This document shows, one piece after another, positions 25,884 to 35,441 of a stretch of DNA of 64,000 nucleotides (its first letter is position 1; each line of letters begins with the position of its first letter). The notes below the pieces were generated by a model. The model saw only the letters and a program-made list of their open reading frames with translations. It did no database searches and was not told the origin of the DNA. The position numbers and the translations under genes are program-made. The stretch comes from Palleronia pontilimi. Lineage in GTDB: Bacteria; Pseudomonadota; Alphaproteobacteria; Rhodobacterales; Rhodobacteraceae. Location: positions 124,001 through 188,000 of the forward strand of contig NZ_JAEKPD010000005.1 in assembly GCF_016412875.1 (NCBI RefSeq), given 5' to 3'.

Positions 25884-27168
25884 AGCGCAATGCCTCGACC
25901 GGGCTCATCCGCGCTGCGCGGCGGGCCGGAAAGATCGTCACGATGAACGACAGCCCCAGCGACAAAGCCACCGCCGACAGCACGTCGCCCAGCTGCAGCT
26001 TGGCTGGCAGAGCATAGATGCCCCGGATCGACGGATCCCACGCCTGCCCGCCCGAGAAATAGTTGATGGCCGAGAAGATCGGATCGATCCAGATCGCGAA
26101 GGCGCAGCCCAGGATCACCCCGAACACCGTTCCCAGGATCCCCGTCATCGCGCCGCAGATGAAAAACACCCGCAGCACCGACCCCTCGGTCAGCCCGATC
26201 GTGCGCAGGATGCCGATGTCGCGGCCCTTGTTCTTCACCAGCATGATCAGCCCCGAAATGATGTTCATCGCCGCGATCAGCACCAGCACCGACAGGATCA
26301 CGAACATCACGTTGTCCTCGATGTCGAGCGCCCGCAGGAACGCCCCCGACGCGTCGCGCCAGGTCCAGGTCAGCATGTTGGCGCCGGCCGCGTCCATCAG
26401 CGTGGGCGCCAACGCGTCCACCGCCTCGGGCTCTTCGACCATCACCTCGAGCTCGTCGGCCACGCCTTCGGAGTTGAAATAGATCTGCGCCTCGTCGAAG
26501 GGCATGTAGACCCGCGTGCGGTCGATGTCGTAGCGCCCGGCGGTGAAGACATAGACCACTTCGTAGTTCGATACGCGCGGCGACGTGCCGAACGCGGTCT
26601 GCACGCCGTTGGGCGAAATCAGCTGGATCGTGTCGCCCAGGCTGACCTGCAATTCGCGGCTGACGCCCGATCCGATGGCGATGCCCGGCACGCCCTCGGC
26701 GCCGAAGCGCGACAGATCGCCCCACGATTCCACCGGATCGGCGATCCGCGGGATGGTGTTCAGGTCGTCGGGGCGGATGCCGAACACCTCGACCCCGCTG
26801 GTATTGCCCCGCGCGCTGGCCATGACCTGGCCCTTGACCAGTGGCGCCACCCGCGTGACGCCCGGCACCTGCGCCACCCTAGCGGCGACCGCGTCGAAGT
26901 CTTCCAAATCGCGGCTCTGGTTGCCGTTCTCGTCCGCATAGACGCCCGAATAGACAGTGATATGCGCGTTCGCCCCCAGGATCGTATCCACGAACTCGTC
27001 GCGAAACCCCGAGCGAACGGCCAGCGTGGCGATCAGCGCGAAGACCGCCAGCGTGATGCCGATCAGCGAAATCCAGGTCATCACGCTGACGCCACCTTCG
27101 GCCCGCTTGGCCCTGAGATAGCGCCAGGCGATCATCCATTCGAAACGGGAAAACGGCGCGGTCTGCAT
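25876..27168 (-). CDS. lolC: Lipoprotein-releasing ABC transporter permease LolC/LolE
   Basis: This is the membrane subunit of the Lol transporter, which hands lipoproteins to LolA in the periplasm. The 430-residue protein has an N-terminal membrane segment after [19 protein letters not shown] (about residues 16-34), a periplasmic domain of about 200 residues, and three C-terminal membrane segments with the coupling motif [17 protein letters not shown] near residue 300. It ends in [16 protein letters not shown] as FtsX-like permeases do. The ATG at 27168 is used; the longer open frame upstream has no membrane-protein character. Alphaproteobacteria usually have one LolC/E-type subunit (sometimes called LolF), consistent with a single copy here. 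Confidence 0.92.
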   Translation of the reverse strand: MQTAPFSRFEWMIAWRYLRAKRAEGGVSVMTWISLIGITLAVFALIATLAVRSGFRDEFVDTILGANAHITVYSGVYADENGNQSRDLEDFDAVAARVAQVPGVTRVAPLVKGQVMASARGNTSGVEVFGIRPDDLNTIPRIADPVESWGDLSRFGAEGVPGIAIGSGVSRELQVSLGDTIQLISPNGVQTAFGTSPRVSNYEVVYVFTAGRYDIDRTRVYMPFDEAQIYFNSEGVADELEVMVEEPEAVDALAPTLMDAAGANMLTWTWRDASGAFLRALDIEDNVMFVILSVLVLIAAMNIISGLIMLVKNKGRDIGILRTIGLTEGSVLRVFFICGAMTGILGTVFGVILGCAFAIWIDPIFSAINYFSGGQAWDPSIRGIYALPAKLQLGDVLSAVALSLGLSFIVTIFPARRAARMSPVEALRYE

Positions 27169-27245
27169 GGGTCTGCGTCCTTGGATCGGGCTGGGGCGAC
27201 ACTTCGGCCTTCGCGCCTGCGGGGTCAAGCATGTGTGACGGGGAA

Positions 27246-27273
27246 TTGACCCGCACCGATGCACGGCTAGGCT
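27246..27273 (+). promoter_or_regulatory. Possible sigma-70-type promoter of the binding-protein gene
   Basis: TTGACC at 27246-27251 and TAGGCT at 27268-27273 are 16 bases apart in the 182-base divergent gap between lolC and the substrate-binding protein gene. The -35 match is good and the -10 match is weak. Confidence 0.35.
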
Positions 27274-27350
27274 TAGGGGCATCATTCACGGTCGGCAAAG
27301 CGGTATCATCCCCCGACCCCGGCTCCCCAAAAGCACGAAGGGCTTTCCCC

Positions 27351-29012
27351 ATGACCACATCCGGTATTCGCTATCCCTCCTTTCACCCCGGCCTCGAGGG
27401 CGCCGCGTCCGAAGTGGCCGACGGCACCCTGTCGCGCCGCGAGTTCCTGTCCCGCGCCACCGCGCTCGGCTTGAGCAGCACCGCCGCCTACGGCCTGCTC
27501 GGGGCCGCGGCCCCCAAGGCCCACGCGCAGGACCGCGCCGAGGGCGGCACGTTGCGCATCCAGATGGACGTGCGCGCGCTGAAGGACCCGCGAACCTATG
27601 ACTGGCCGCAAATGGCGAACGTGACGCGCGGCTGGCTGGAATACCTGGCCGAATACCAGCGCGACGGCACGATCACCCCCATGCTGCTCGAGTCGTGGGA
27701 GGTCAGCGACGACGCCACCGAATACACGCTGAACGTCCGCCCGGGCATCACCTGGTGGAACGGCGACGCCTTCACTGCCGAACACGTGGCCCACAATATC
27801 GAGCGGTGGTGCGAGCGTGACGTGGAAGGCAACGCAATGGCCGCGCGCTTCGGCTCGCTGATCGACGACGACACCGGCAAGATCCGCGACGGCGCGATCG
27901 AGATCGTGGACGACACCACGCTGAAACTGACGCTTGGCGATGCCGATATCACCATCATCCCCAGCTTCACCGATTACCCGGCGGCCGTGGTCCACCCCGA
28001 CTTCGACGGCGATCCGCTGACCGCCATCGGCACCGGCCCCTACATGTCCGACAGCTACGAGGTCGGCGTCGAAGCCGTGCTGGTCCCCAAACCCGACTTC
28101 ACCTGGTGGGGCGCCGAGGTGTTCGGCCCCGCCCCTCTGGACGAGATCCGCTTCATCGACCTGGGCACAGATGCCTCGGCAGTCTTCGCGGCGGCGGATT
28201 CGGGCGAGGTCGACATGGTTTACGAATCGGTGGGCGATTTCGTGGACCTGATGGACACGCTGGGCTGGGTGCAGTCCGAAACCCCCACCAATGGCACGGT
28301 CGTCATTCGCCCCAACCAGAAGGCCGAGGTGAACGGTCAGACGCCCTATGCCGACGCGCGCGTGCGCCGCGCGCTGTCGCTGGCCTCCGACAACGCCACG
28401 CTGCTGCAGCTGGGCTATGGCGGGCGCGGCACGCTGGCCGCGAACCACCATGTCAGTCCGCTGCACCCCGAGTACGCCGATATCGGCCCGTCCCAATACG
28501 ACCCCGAGCAGGCCATGGCGCTGATGGAAGAGGCCGGGATGGCCGATTACGAGCACGAGCTGATCTCGATCGACGACGACTGGCGCCGCAACACCTGCGA
28601 CGCCATGGCCGCGCAACTGCGCGATGCGGGCATCAACGTGAAACGCACGGTGCTGCCGGGGGCGACGTTCTGGAACGACTGGGTGCAATACCCATTCTCG
28701 GCCACCGATTGGGGCGGGCGCCCCCTGGGCGTGCAGACGCTGTCATTGGCCTATCGCTCGGGCGTGCCGTGGAACGAAAGCGGGTTCTCGAACGATGAAT
28801 TCGACGCGCTGCTGGACCGCGCCAAGGGCATCCCCGATCCCGACGAGCGCCGCGTGTTGATGGAGCAGATCGAGACGATCCTGCGCGAAGAAGGCGTGAT
28901 CACGCAGCCCTACTGGCGGTCGATCTACCGTCACTATCGCGAGGACGTGGTCGGCGCCGAGATGCACCCGGTCTTCGAGATCCATCTCTACAAGCTGGGC
29001 CGCGCCGCCTGA
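27351..29012 (+). CDS. ABC transporter substrate-binding protein, family 5 (peptide/opine/nickel type), Tat-exported
   Basis: This is a periplasmic solute-binding protein of the DppA/OppA family. The 553-residue product has a 28-residue leader before a twin-arginine motif, SRREFLSRA, then a hydrophobic stretch and a cleavage site after AHAQ near residue 60, so it should be exported folded by the Tat system. Family hallmarks include PMLLESWEVSDDATEYTLNV and RPGITWWNGDAFTAEHV in the N-terminal lobe. No permease or ATPase gene lies beside it, so it is an orphan here; its partners must be elsewhere. A strong terminator follows. The substrate cannot be predicted. Confidence 0.9.
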   Translation: MTTSGIRYPSFHPGLEGAASEVADGTLSRREFLSRATALGLSSTAAYGLLGAAAPKAHAQDRAEGGTLRIQMDVRALKDPRTYDWPQMANVTRGWLEYLAEYQRDGTITPMLLESWEVSDDATEYTLNVRPGITWWNGDAFTAEHVAHNIERWCERDVEGNAMAARFGSLIDDDTGKIRDGAIEIVDDTTLKLTLGDADITIIPSFTDYPAAVVHPDFDGDPLTAIGTGPYMSDSYEVGVEAVLVPKPDFTWWGAEVFGPAPLDEIRFIDLGTDASAVFAAADSGEVDMVYESVGDFVDLMDTLGWVQSETPTNGTVVIRPNQKAEVNGQTPYADARVRRALSLASDNATLLQLGYGGRGTLAANHHVSPLHPEYADIGPSQYDPEQAMALMEEAGMADYEHELISIDDDWRRNTCDAMAAQLRDAGINVKRTVLPGATFWNDWVQYPFSATDWGGRPLGVQTLSLAYRSGVPWNESGFSNDEFDALLDRAKGIPDPDERRVLMEQIETILREEGVITQPYWRSIYRHYREDVVGAEMHPVFEIHLYKLGRAA

Positions 29013-29016
29013 AGGA

Positions 29017-29048
29017 ACGGCCCCCGGTGCTCGCCGGGGGCCGTTTTT
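29017..29048 (+). terminator. Rho-independent terminator after the substrate-binding protein gene
   Basis: An 11-base-pair perfect stem (29017-29027 with 29034-29044) with a 6-base loop is followed by TTTTT. It begins 5 bases after the stop codon of the binding-protein gene. Confidence 0.95.
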
Positions 29049-29090
29049 CTCAAGAAAAACGTGACGGATTTCTCACGAAATCCGCGCCCC

Positions 29091-30305
29091 TCACGACCCG
29101 CTGCCCTCGGGCGTCAGGCGCAGCACCTTGCCGTTATCGGCATCCACCAGCACCAGGATCGCCCCGTCGGCGTCGATCTCGACATCGCGGATGCGGCCCT
29201 GGTCGGGGATGAACCGCTCTTCGCCGCTGATCCGGTCCCCGTCCAGCGTCAGCCGCACCAGGCCGCCGGGTGCCAGCGAGCTGGCCAGCACGTTGCCGTT
29301 CCACTCGGCGAACATCTCGCCCTCGTAGAACGCGAAGCCGCCGGGCGCGATGACCGGGTCCCAGTAATATTGCGGCTCGGCGAAGCCTTCCCTGCGCGGC
29401 TCACCGATGCCGATGGGACCGCCCGAATATTGCTCGCCGTAGCTGACCACCGGCCAGCCGTAATTTTCGCCCTTCAAGATCTTGTTCAGCTCGTCGCCGC
29501 CCGCGGGGCCATGCTCCAGCGTCCAGAGCTCGCCCGTGTCGGGCCGGATATCCGCGCCCTGCACGTTGCGGTGTCCCAGCGTCCAGATCAGCGCCGCCGT
29601 CTCACCATCCGCGACGTAGGGGTTGTCGTCGGGCACCGTGCCGTCCAGCCCCACGCGGATCACCTTGCCGTAGGTCTTGTCGAAATCCTGGGCGTAGTCG
29701 CGCTCCTGCATCGACGAATGTTCGCCCGTGGTGATGTAGGCAAAGTCACCGTCCAGCACCACGCGGCTGCCGTAATGCTTGGCCGTGGGCGACGGCGGCG
29801 ACTGCACGAAGATGTCGGTCACGTCCGTCAGCTGCGTCATGTCCTCGCTCAGCGTCCCGCGGGCGGCGGCGGTGGCGGACATGCCGTCCTCCATGGGCTT
29901 GGAATAGGTCAGGAACACCGTGCGGCTGGTGTCGAAATCCTGCGCCAGCGCCACGTCCAGCAGGCCGCCCTGCCCCTGGGCGAAGACCTCGGGCAATCCG
30001 GCGATGGGATCGTGCACCTCGCCCGCGCGGCTCACGTGGCGCAGTCGCCCGGCGCGCTCGGTCACGAGGTAGCTGCCATCGGGCAGCACCTCGATCCCCC
30101 AGGGATGCACAAGGCCGGTCGCGACCTCTTGCACCGCCAGGTCGATCCCGCTGTCCAGCGCGGGCGCGCGGGTCTGGTTGGGCCAGGCGGGCTCGAACTC
30201 GGGCACGTTCTTGGCGCCCTGCTCGACCGGCTCGGCGTGTTGCTCGGCCATGGCGGGGACCGCCAGGGCGGTTGAAAGAAGCAGCGTCGGAATGATGCGT
30301 TTCAT
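29091..30305 (-). CDS. PQQ-dependent sugar dehydrogenase family protein (periplasmic beta-propeller)
   Basis: The 404-residue protein belongs to the soluble aldose sugar dehydrogenase/YliI group, which binds PQQ and oxidises sugars in the periplasm. It begins with a clear signal peptide (MKRIIPTLLLSTALAVPAMA) and continues with the family pattern: GLVHPWGIEVLPDGSYLVTE, EVFAQGQGGLLDVALAQDF, KPMEDG, GHRNVQGADI, LWTLEHGPAGGDELN and YGWPVVSYG. The histidine and arginine residues that contact PQQ in relatives appear retained. A GGAGGTTATTCCC ribosome binding site directly precedes the ATG at 30305. It is monocistronic. The true sugar is unknown. Confidence 0.88.
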   Translation of the reverse strand: MKRIIPTLLLSTALAVPAMAEQHAEPVEQGAKNVPEFEPAWPNQTRAPALDSGIDLAVQEVATGLVHPWGIEVLPDGSYLVTERAGRLRHVSRAGEVHDPIAGLPEVFAQGQGGLLDVALAQDFDTSRTVFLTYSKPMEDGMSATAAARGTLSEDMTQLTDVTDIFVQSPPSPTAKHYGSRVVLDGDFAYITTGEHSSMQERDYAQDFDKTYGKVIRVGLDGTVPDDNPYVADGETAALIWTLGHRNVQGADIRPDTGELWTLEHGPAGGDELNKILKGENYGWPVVSYGEQYSGGPIGIGEPRREGFAEPQYYWDPVIAPGGFAFYEGEMFAEWNGNVLASSLAPGGLVRLTLDGDRISGEERFIPDQGRIRDVEIDADGAILVLVDADNGKVLRLTPEGSGS

Positions 30306-30435
30306 GGGAATAACCTCCGTTTGCGGGATCAACGCGACCCCGCGCAGACCCGTTCCGGACGGCACGATTTGCCGCAGCGGGAACCCGCCCGGCAGGGCGC
30401 GGCGTTTCCCGGTCGACAGCTGAAGGAGAGCCCCG

Positions 30436-31080
30436 ATGGCCGACGCCAAGAAGACCGACCCCGAATTGTGGGAAACGGTGAAAGACGAGATCATGCAATC
30501 CGACAAGGGCGGCGATCCCGGCCAATGGTCGGCGCGCGCGGCCCAGATGGCGGTGCAGGAATACAAGCGACGCGGCGGCGGCTACGCCGATGACGGGCCG
30601 GACCAGGAAGACACCGACCTGCACGAGTGGACCGAACAGGATTGGGGCACCAAGTCGGGCGAAGAGGCGCTGGAAACCGGCGAGCGCTACCTGCCCCGCA
30701 AGGTCCGGATGCTGCTGACCGAGGATGAATACGCGCGATCGACCCAAGTGAAGAAGGACGGATCGGGGCAATATGTCGACCAGCCCGACGACGTGAAGGA
30801 CAAGGTGTCGAAGATCAAGGCGGACGGCCCCACCAAGGACATGCTGATGGAGCGGGCGCAGGACCTCGACATCACCGGCCGGTCCGACATGACCAAGGAC
30901 GAGCTGCTGGACGCCATCGACAAGGCCACCGACGAAAACGGGCGCGGCAAGGGCTCGAAGGCGTCGCTGGAGGCCAAGACCAAGGACGAGCTCTACGACA
31001 TGGCGCAGGAGCACGAGATCGACGGCCGCTCGGACATGACCAAGGACGAGCTGGTGGAGGCATTGAAGGATGCCGGTTGA
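30436..31080 (+). CDS. DUF5872 protein with two Rho-N-like repeats
   Basis: The 214-residue hydrophilic protein starts with a DUF5872-type segment (about residues 8-125; WTEQDWGTKSGEEA is its most conserved part) and ends with two near-identical Rho-N/SAP-like helical repeats, TKDMLMERAQDLDITGRSDM and TKDELYDMAQEHEIDGRSDM, each followed by TKDEL. Such repeats bind nucleic acid in Rho factor and in related stress proteins. A GGAGAG site lies 6 bases before the ATG. It overlaps the following small gene by 11 bases, and that gene carries a third repeat, so the two act together or were once one gene. The function is unknown; a nucleoid or RNA-associated role is a guess. Confidence 0.75.
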   Translation: MADAKKTDPELWETVKDEIMQSDKGGDPGQWSARAAQMAVQEYKRRGGGYADDGPDQEDTDLHEWTEQDWGTKSGEEALETGERYLPRKVRMLLTEDEYARSTQVKKDGSGQYVDQPDDVKDKVSKIKADGPTKDMLMERAQDLDITGRSDMTKDELLDAIDKATDENGRGKGSKASLEAKTKDELYDMAQEHEIDGRSDMTKDELVEALKDAG

Positions 31081-31330
31081 GCTGTCGGACCTCACGAAGG
31101 ACGCGCTGCGCGATCTCGCCTCGGTGCGGCAGGTCGGCGGGCACAACGACATGACCAAGGACGAGCTGATCGCGGCCATGGACGACCCGGCCGAAGACGA
31201 CATCGCCGAATGGCTGGGGATGACCCGGCAGGAAGTTTACGCCGCCGCCAAGGATGCCGGGATCGACAACCCCATGGACAAGGACAAGCGCACGCTGATC
31301 CTTGAGCTGGCGGGCCGCGATCCGGACTAG
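31070..31330 (+). CDS. Small protein with one Rho-N-like repeat
   Basis: The 86-residue protein opens with a Rho-N-like unit, LTKDALRDLASVRQVGGHND followed by MTKDELIAAM, the same repeat found twice at the end of the preceding gene. A second acidic helical half (DIAEWLGMTRQEVYAAAKDA) follows. The ATG lies inside the last codons of the preceding gene in another frame, so it is translated by re-initiation or results from an old frameshift that split a three-repeat protein. Its stop codon overlaps the stop of the convergent dld gene (31327-31330). Confidence 0.7.
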   Translation: MPVELSDLTKDALRDLASVRQVGGHNDMTKDELIAAMDDPAEDDIAEWLGMTRQEVYAAAKDAGIDNPMDKDKRTLILELAGRDPD

Positions 31331-33009
31331 GCCGCCCAGTTCTTCTTGCGCGAGGTCTTGCCGATGCCGGGGTTGAACGAATTGGTCGGATCGCAGCGCT
31401 TGTAATGGTCGCACAGCGCCTCTTTCGCCTCGTAAAGGTGGCCGACATTGTGCTCGGCCGGGTATTCCGCGCCGCGCGCGTCCAGCAGTTCCAGCATCCG
31501 CGCCTTCACGGCCTTCGTATCCGTGCCCGCCTTCAGCACGTAATCCTGGTGCAGGACGTGGCACAGGAAATGGCCGTAATAGATCTTCGCCGCGATCTGG
31601 TCGTCCAGGTCCTTCGGCAGCACCTCGAACCAGTCCGCGTCGTTGCGCCGTAGCGCGATGTCCAGCGGCAGCAGATCGCCCGCGTCCTTGCCCAGCATCA
31701 CCTGGTAGCGGGCCGCCGCCCCCGCCGCGGCGAAGCGGTTCAGCGTGGCCTTCGCCGCCTCGTCCTTGTCGCACAGGAACCAGCCATCCGAGCCCACCGT
31801 GCGGTTCAGGATCGCCTCGGCCCGATCGGCCGACGTGCCCGCGACCTTCAGGATCAGGTGGTGCTCGAACCGGTCGCGATAGCGCAGCAGCCGCTTCGGC
31901 AGCGCCTCGGGAAACAGCCGCGACAGCCCCTGCATCACCCGGTCCAGCAGGTTGCCCGGCAGCAGACCGATCTTGTGCAGCCGCGCGTCCAACGCCTCCT
32001 TGATTCCGAACAGCATGGGCATCCGTGACGTGCCCAGCCAGTGGATCATCAGCAGCGTGTCCTTGCCGTATTTGCGCGAGATCTCGAAACACTCGCGATG
32101 CACATATTCGCCGCTGATCGGCAGTTCGTCCAGTTCGCTCAGCAGCGCACGGCGCAGCGCGGTCAGCTGCGCCGTGTCGTTGGTGCCCACGTAGTAGGTC
32201 TTGGCGCCCTCGACCGTCGGGAAGGTGTCCAGGCGCACCGCGAAGACCGCCAGCTTGCCCGCGGATCCCGACGCCTCGTGCAGCCCGCGCGGATCGGCGT
32301 TGAACCGGCCGGGCGTGGCCGCGTCGACCTCGCGTACGCGCGACGCGTAATCGTCGTCCGACGCGCGGCCCGCATCGTCGTGGATATCTTCCGCGCGGAA
32401 ATCGCCACGCTCCAGCTTGGCCAGCATCTCCTCGGGGTCGTTGCCCAGGTCGATGCCCAGGTTGTTGACCAGCTCCAGCGTGCCGTCGGCGTTCAGCCGC
32501 GCGTGCAGCGACAGCTCGGTAAAGGCCGGTCCGCGCCGCACCAGCGCGCCGCCCGAATTGTTGCAGATGCCGCCGACGATCGACGCGCCCACGCAGGACG
32601 ACCCGATCACGCTGTGCGGCTCGCGGCCCAGCGGGTCCAGCAATTCTTCCAGCTTGTAAAGCGTGCTACCCGGCAGCCCCACGATCTGTCGCCCGTCGCG
32701 GATCAGGTGGATGCCGTCCATCCGCAGGGTCGAGATCACCACCACGTCCCGGTCGTAGCTGCCCTTGGGCGTCGACCCCTCGGTCAGCCCGGTATTGGCC
32801 GCCTGCATGATGACGATCTTGTCGGCCGCGACGCAGGCCTGCAGGACCTTCCACTGCTCGACCAGCGATCCGGGCCGCACCACCGCGATCGCCTCGCCCT
32901 GCCCCGAGCGCCAGCCCTTGCGGAACCGCTCGGTCTGGCTTGGATCGGTCAGGCAATGTTTCGCGCCGACGATCCGGCGCAAACGGTCGATCAGGGCGTC
33001 GTTGTCCAT
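31327..33009 (-). CDS. dld: Quinone-dependent D-lactate dehydrogenase
   Basis: This FAD-dependent, membrane-associated enzyme oxidises D-lactate to pyruvate and feeds electrons to quinone. The 560-residue protein has the FAD-binding PCMH fold with MQAANTGLTEGSTPKG near residue 68, IGSSCVGASIVGGICNNSGG near residue 135, and the long Dld-specific C-terminal membrane-binding and cap region, ending in CDPTNSFNPGIGKTSRKKNW. Length and motifs match Escherichia coli Dld and not the GlcD group. With pyruvate carboxylase and the L-hydroxy-acid oxidase in this window it suggests use of both lactate isomers. It is monocistronic. Confidence 0.92.
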   Translation of the reverse strand: MDNDALIDRLRRIVGAKHCLTDPSQTERFRKGWRSGQGEAIAVVRPGSLVEQWKVLQACVAADKIVIMQAANTGLTEGSTPKGSYDRDVVVISTLRMDGIHLIRDGRQIVGLPGSTLYKLEELLDPLGREPHSVIGSSCVGASIVGGICNNSGGALVRRGPAFTELSLHARLNADGTLELVNNLGIDLGNDPEEMLAKLERGDFRAEDIHDDAGRASDDDYASRVREVDAATPGRFNADPRGLHEASGSAGKLAVFAVRLDTFPTVEGAKTYYVGTNDTAQLTALRRALLSELDELPISGEYVHRECFEISRKYGKDTLLMIHWLGTSRMPMLFGIKEALDARLHKIGLLPGNLLDRVMQGLSRLFPEALPKRLLRYRDRFEHHLILKVAGTSADRAEAILNRTVGSDGWFLCDKDEAAKATLNRFAAAGAAARYQVMLGKDAGDLLPLDIALRRNDADWFEVLPKDLDDQIAAKIYYGHFLCHVLHQDYVLKAGTDTKAVKARMLELLDARGAEYPAEHNVGHLYEAKEALCDHYKRCDPTNSFNPGIGKTSRKKNWAA

Positions 33010-33068
33010 GGTGCGGCTCCCGGCGTGGCTGATGCGTCACCGAAAACCTAGCACAATCGCGGCCCGGG

Positions 33069-34406
33069 TCAGCCCCGCGGGTAAATCTGCCCCACCCGGT
33101 CGATGGCGGCCTCGACCGTCATCTCCTCGCTTTCGCCGGTGCGGCGGCTGGTCAGCTCGACCAGGCCGTTCTTCAGACCGCGCGGCCCCACGGTGATGCG
33201 CCACGGCAGGCCGATCAGGTCCATGGTGGCGAATTTCGCGCCCGCGCGCTCGTCGCGGTCGTCGTAAAGCGGGTCCAGCCCCTTGGCGATCAGCGAGCCC
33301 TCGATCAGCGCGCAGGCCGCGTCGCAATCGGTATCGCCCTGGCGCAGATTGACGATGCCGCAATGGAACGGAGTGACCCCTTCGGGCCAGATGATGCCGT
33401 TGTCGTCGTGGCTGGCCTCGATGATGGCGCCCACCAGCCGCGACACGCCGATGCCGTGCGATCCCATGTGGACCGGCACGACCTCGCCGTCCTTGTTGGT
33501 GACGGTCGCGCCCATGGCGTCGGAATACTTGGTCCCGAAATAGAAGATCTGCCCGACCTCGATCCCGCGTGACGTGCGGCGGCGGTCCTCGGGCACCGCG
33601 TCGAACTTGGCCGCGTCGTGGGTCTCGTCGGTGCGCGCATAGGGCGCGGTCCACTCGTCCACGATGGCCCGGCAGGCGTCGACATCGTCGTAATCCACCA
33701 CCCTGTCGCCGAATTTCAGCTCGGTAATGGCGGCGTCATAGAACACTTCGGACTCGCCCGTATCGGCCAGCACCAGGAATTCATGCGTGTCGTCGCCGCC
33801 GATGGGCCCCGAATCCGCGCGCATGGGGATCGCCTGAAGCCCCATCCGCTCGTAGGTCTTCAGGTAGCTGACCATGTGGCGGTTATAGGCATGCAGCGCC
33901 GCGTCGCGGTCCACGTCGAAATTGTAGCCGTCCTTCATGTAGAATTCGCGCCCGCGCATGACGCCAAAGCGGGGCCGCATCTCGTCGCGGAACTTCCACT
34001 GGACATGATACAGCGTCAGCGGCAGGTCGCGGTAGCTGCTGACATGGCTGCGGAAGATGTCGGTAATCATCTCTTCGTTGGTGGGACCATAGAGCATATC
34101 CCGGTCCTGCCGGTCGCGGATGCGCAGCATCTCGGGGCCGTAAGCATCATAGCGGCCAGATTCCTTCCACAGGTCGGCCGGCTGCAGCGTCGGCATCAGC
34201 ATCGGGATATGGCCCGCCGCCTGCTGTTCCTCGTGGACGATCCGCTCGATGTTCTTCAGCACGCGAAAGCCCAGGGGCAGCCACGAATAGATGCCCGCAC
34301 TGGCCTGCTTGATCATGCCCGCGCGCAGCATCAGGCGGTGCGACGCGATCTGCGCCTCGGCGGGCGTTTCCTTGAGCACCGGCAGGAAATAGCGGCTGAG
34401 ACGCAT
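33069..34406 (-). CDS. proS: Prolyl-tRNA synthetase ProS, short alphaproteobacterial type
   Basis: ProS charges tRNA-Pro. The 445-residue protein has class II motif 2 ([22 protein letters not shown], in two halves near residue 140) and motif 3 ([14 protein letters not shown] near residue 325), and the C-terminal anticodon-binding domain. The editing domain (INS) that bacterial-type enzymes carry between motifs 2 and 3 is absent, which is the known shortened architecture of alphaproteobacterial ProS; free-standing editing factors usually compensate. Its start at 34406 gives [20 protein letters not shown], the family's usual N-terminus. The upstream gene ends 64 bases earlier. Confidence 0.95.
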   Translation of the reverse strand: MRLSRYFLPVLKETPAEAQIASHRLMLRAGMIKQASAGIYSWLPLGFRVLKNIERIVHEEQQAAGHIPMLMPTLQPADLWKESGRYDAYGPEMLRIRDRQDRDMLYGPTNEEMITDIFRSHVSSYRDLPLTLYHVQWKFRDEMRPRFGVMRGREFYMKDGYNFDVDRDAALHAYNRHMVSYLKTYERMGLQAIPMRADSGPIGGDDTHEFLVLADTGESEVFYDAAITELKFGDRVVDYDDVDACRAIVDEWTAPYARTDETHDAAKFDAVPEDRRRTSRGIEVGQIFYFGTKYSDAMGATVTNKDGEVVPVHMGSHGIGVSRLVGAIIEASHDDNGIIWPEGVTPFHCGIVNLRQGDTDCDAACALIEGSLIAKGLDPLYDDRDERAGAKFATMDLIGLPWRITVGPRGLKNGLVELTSRRTGESEEMTVEAAIDRVGQIYPRG

Positions 34407-34469
34407 GGGATCGGACCTTTCGTTGACTGTCGCGCCAATCGCTAGGGCAAACGCCGCGCGGCGACAAGT

Positions 34470-35276
34470 TCACTCGCGCCAGTGGTCGGCCACCCAGGGC
34501 GCCGGCAACAGGAAATGGCGCAGGTACTTGTCGATCCGCTCGGGGCGGTCGTCGTCGAACGCGCCCTTCAGGTAGTCCAGCGGCGGGACGTGCTGCGCGT
34601 AGCGGTCGCCGTAGCGCCCTTCGATCGCGTGGGGCGGGTGCACGCCGCCGGGAAAGATCACGATCTTGGCGCTGTCGGGCAGCTTGGGCGGCAGCACGAA
34701 GTTCAGCGGAAAGGGCCGCGTGCAGTCCTGCCGGTAATGCAGCACCCAGCTGCGCGGAAACAGCTTGATCCCGCCCGGCGCGTTGCGGGTGACGAATCTT
34801 TGCTCGAATTTGTGTTCTGTAGCAAGGCGTTGCGGGTCGGACTTCAGGTAATCCTGCATCGGCTTCAGCGCGCCCACCGGAAAGCGAAAGCAGGACGTCT
34901 GGCCCAGACGCTCGAATGGCGTGGACTGGTTGCGCGACAGGATCACGTCGCCCGGATCGCCATACTCGAAAAACGGATCGAGCGAGCCCGTGATCACCAG
35001 GTCGAGGTCCAGGAACAGCACCGGCCCCTCCAGGTCGCCCAGCCGCTCGCCCCAAAGTCGCGACTTCGGCCAGATGCCGTATTGCGTCTTGGGGATCTCG
35101 AAGTCGATTTCGGGCAGCGGAAAGGTCCGCACCTCGTCGCGGATGCCGGTGGGATCGTCGCAGAAACAGGTGAAGCTGAACGGCGGCGTGATGTTGCGGG
35201 CCACCATCGCGTAGAGGCGGTTGATGAAGGGGGGTCCGTATTTCGTGCCCCAGTTGATGCAGATGACCTGTTTCAT
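34470..35276 (-). CDS. Glycosyltransferase-like protein (GT-A fold, DxD motif)
   Basis: The 268-residue protein starts with VICINWGTKYGPPFINRLYA and carries FLDLDLVITGSLDPFF near residue 88, the DxD metal/nucleotide-sugar site of GT-A enzymes such as the GT8 group. Later motifs (HYRQDCTRPFPLN and FPGGVHPPHAI) match a family of short transferases common in Rhodobacteraceae. It has no signal or membrane segment, so it should be cytosolic. The acceptor is unknown; there are no polysaccharide genes nearby. Confidence 0.7.
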   Translation of the reverse strand: MKQVICINWGTKYGPPFINRLYAMVARNITPPFSFTCFCDDPTGIRDEVRTFPLPEIDFEIPKTQYGIWPKSRLWGERLGDLEGPVLFLDLDLVITGSLDPFFEYGDPGDVILSRNQSTPFERLGQTSCFRFPVGALKPMQDYLKSDPQRLATEHKFEQRFVTRNAPGGIKLFPRSWVLHYRQDCTRPFPLNFVLPPKLPDSAKIVIFPGGVHPPHAIEGRYGDRYAQHVPPLDYLKGAFDDDRPERIDKYLRHFLLPAPWVADHWRE

Positions 35277-35441
35277 GCTATTCCCGGCGATCGCTTCCGC
35301 TTCCTAACCCGCCCGCTCCCCGAGCGACACCCCCGCGCTGGGTCGAAGATCGTCCCGGACGCGCGTACGACGCGCCGACACCCCCGGCCCGACCACTTGC
35401 GCTGCGGGCGGGATCGGTGGACAAGGATGGGACTTCAATGA

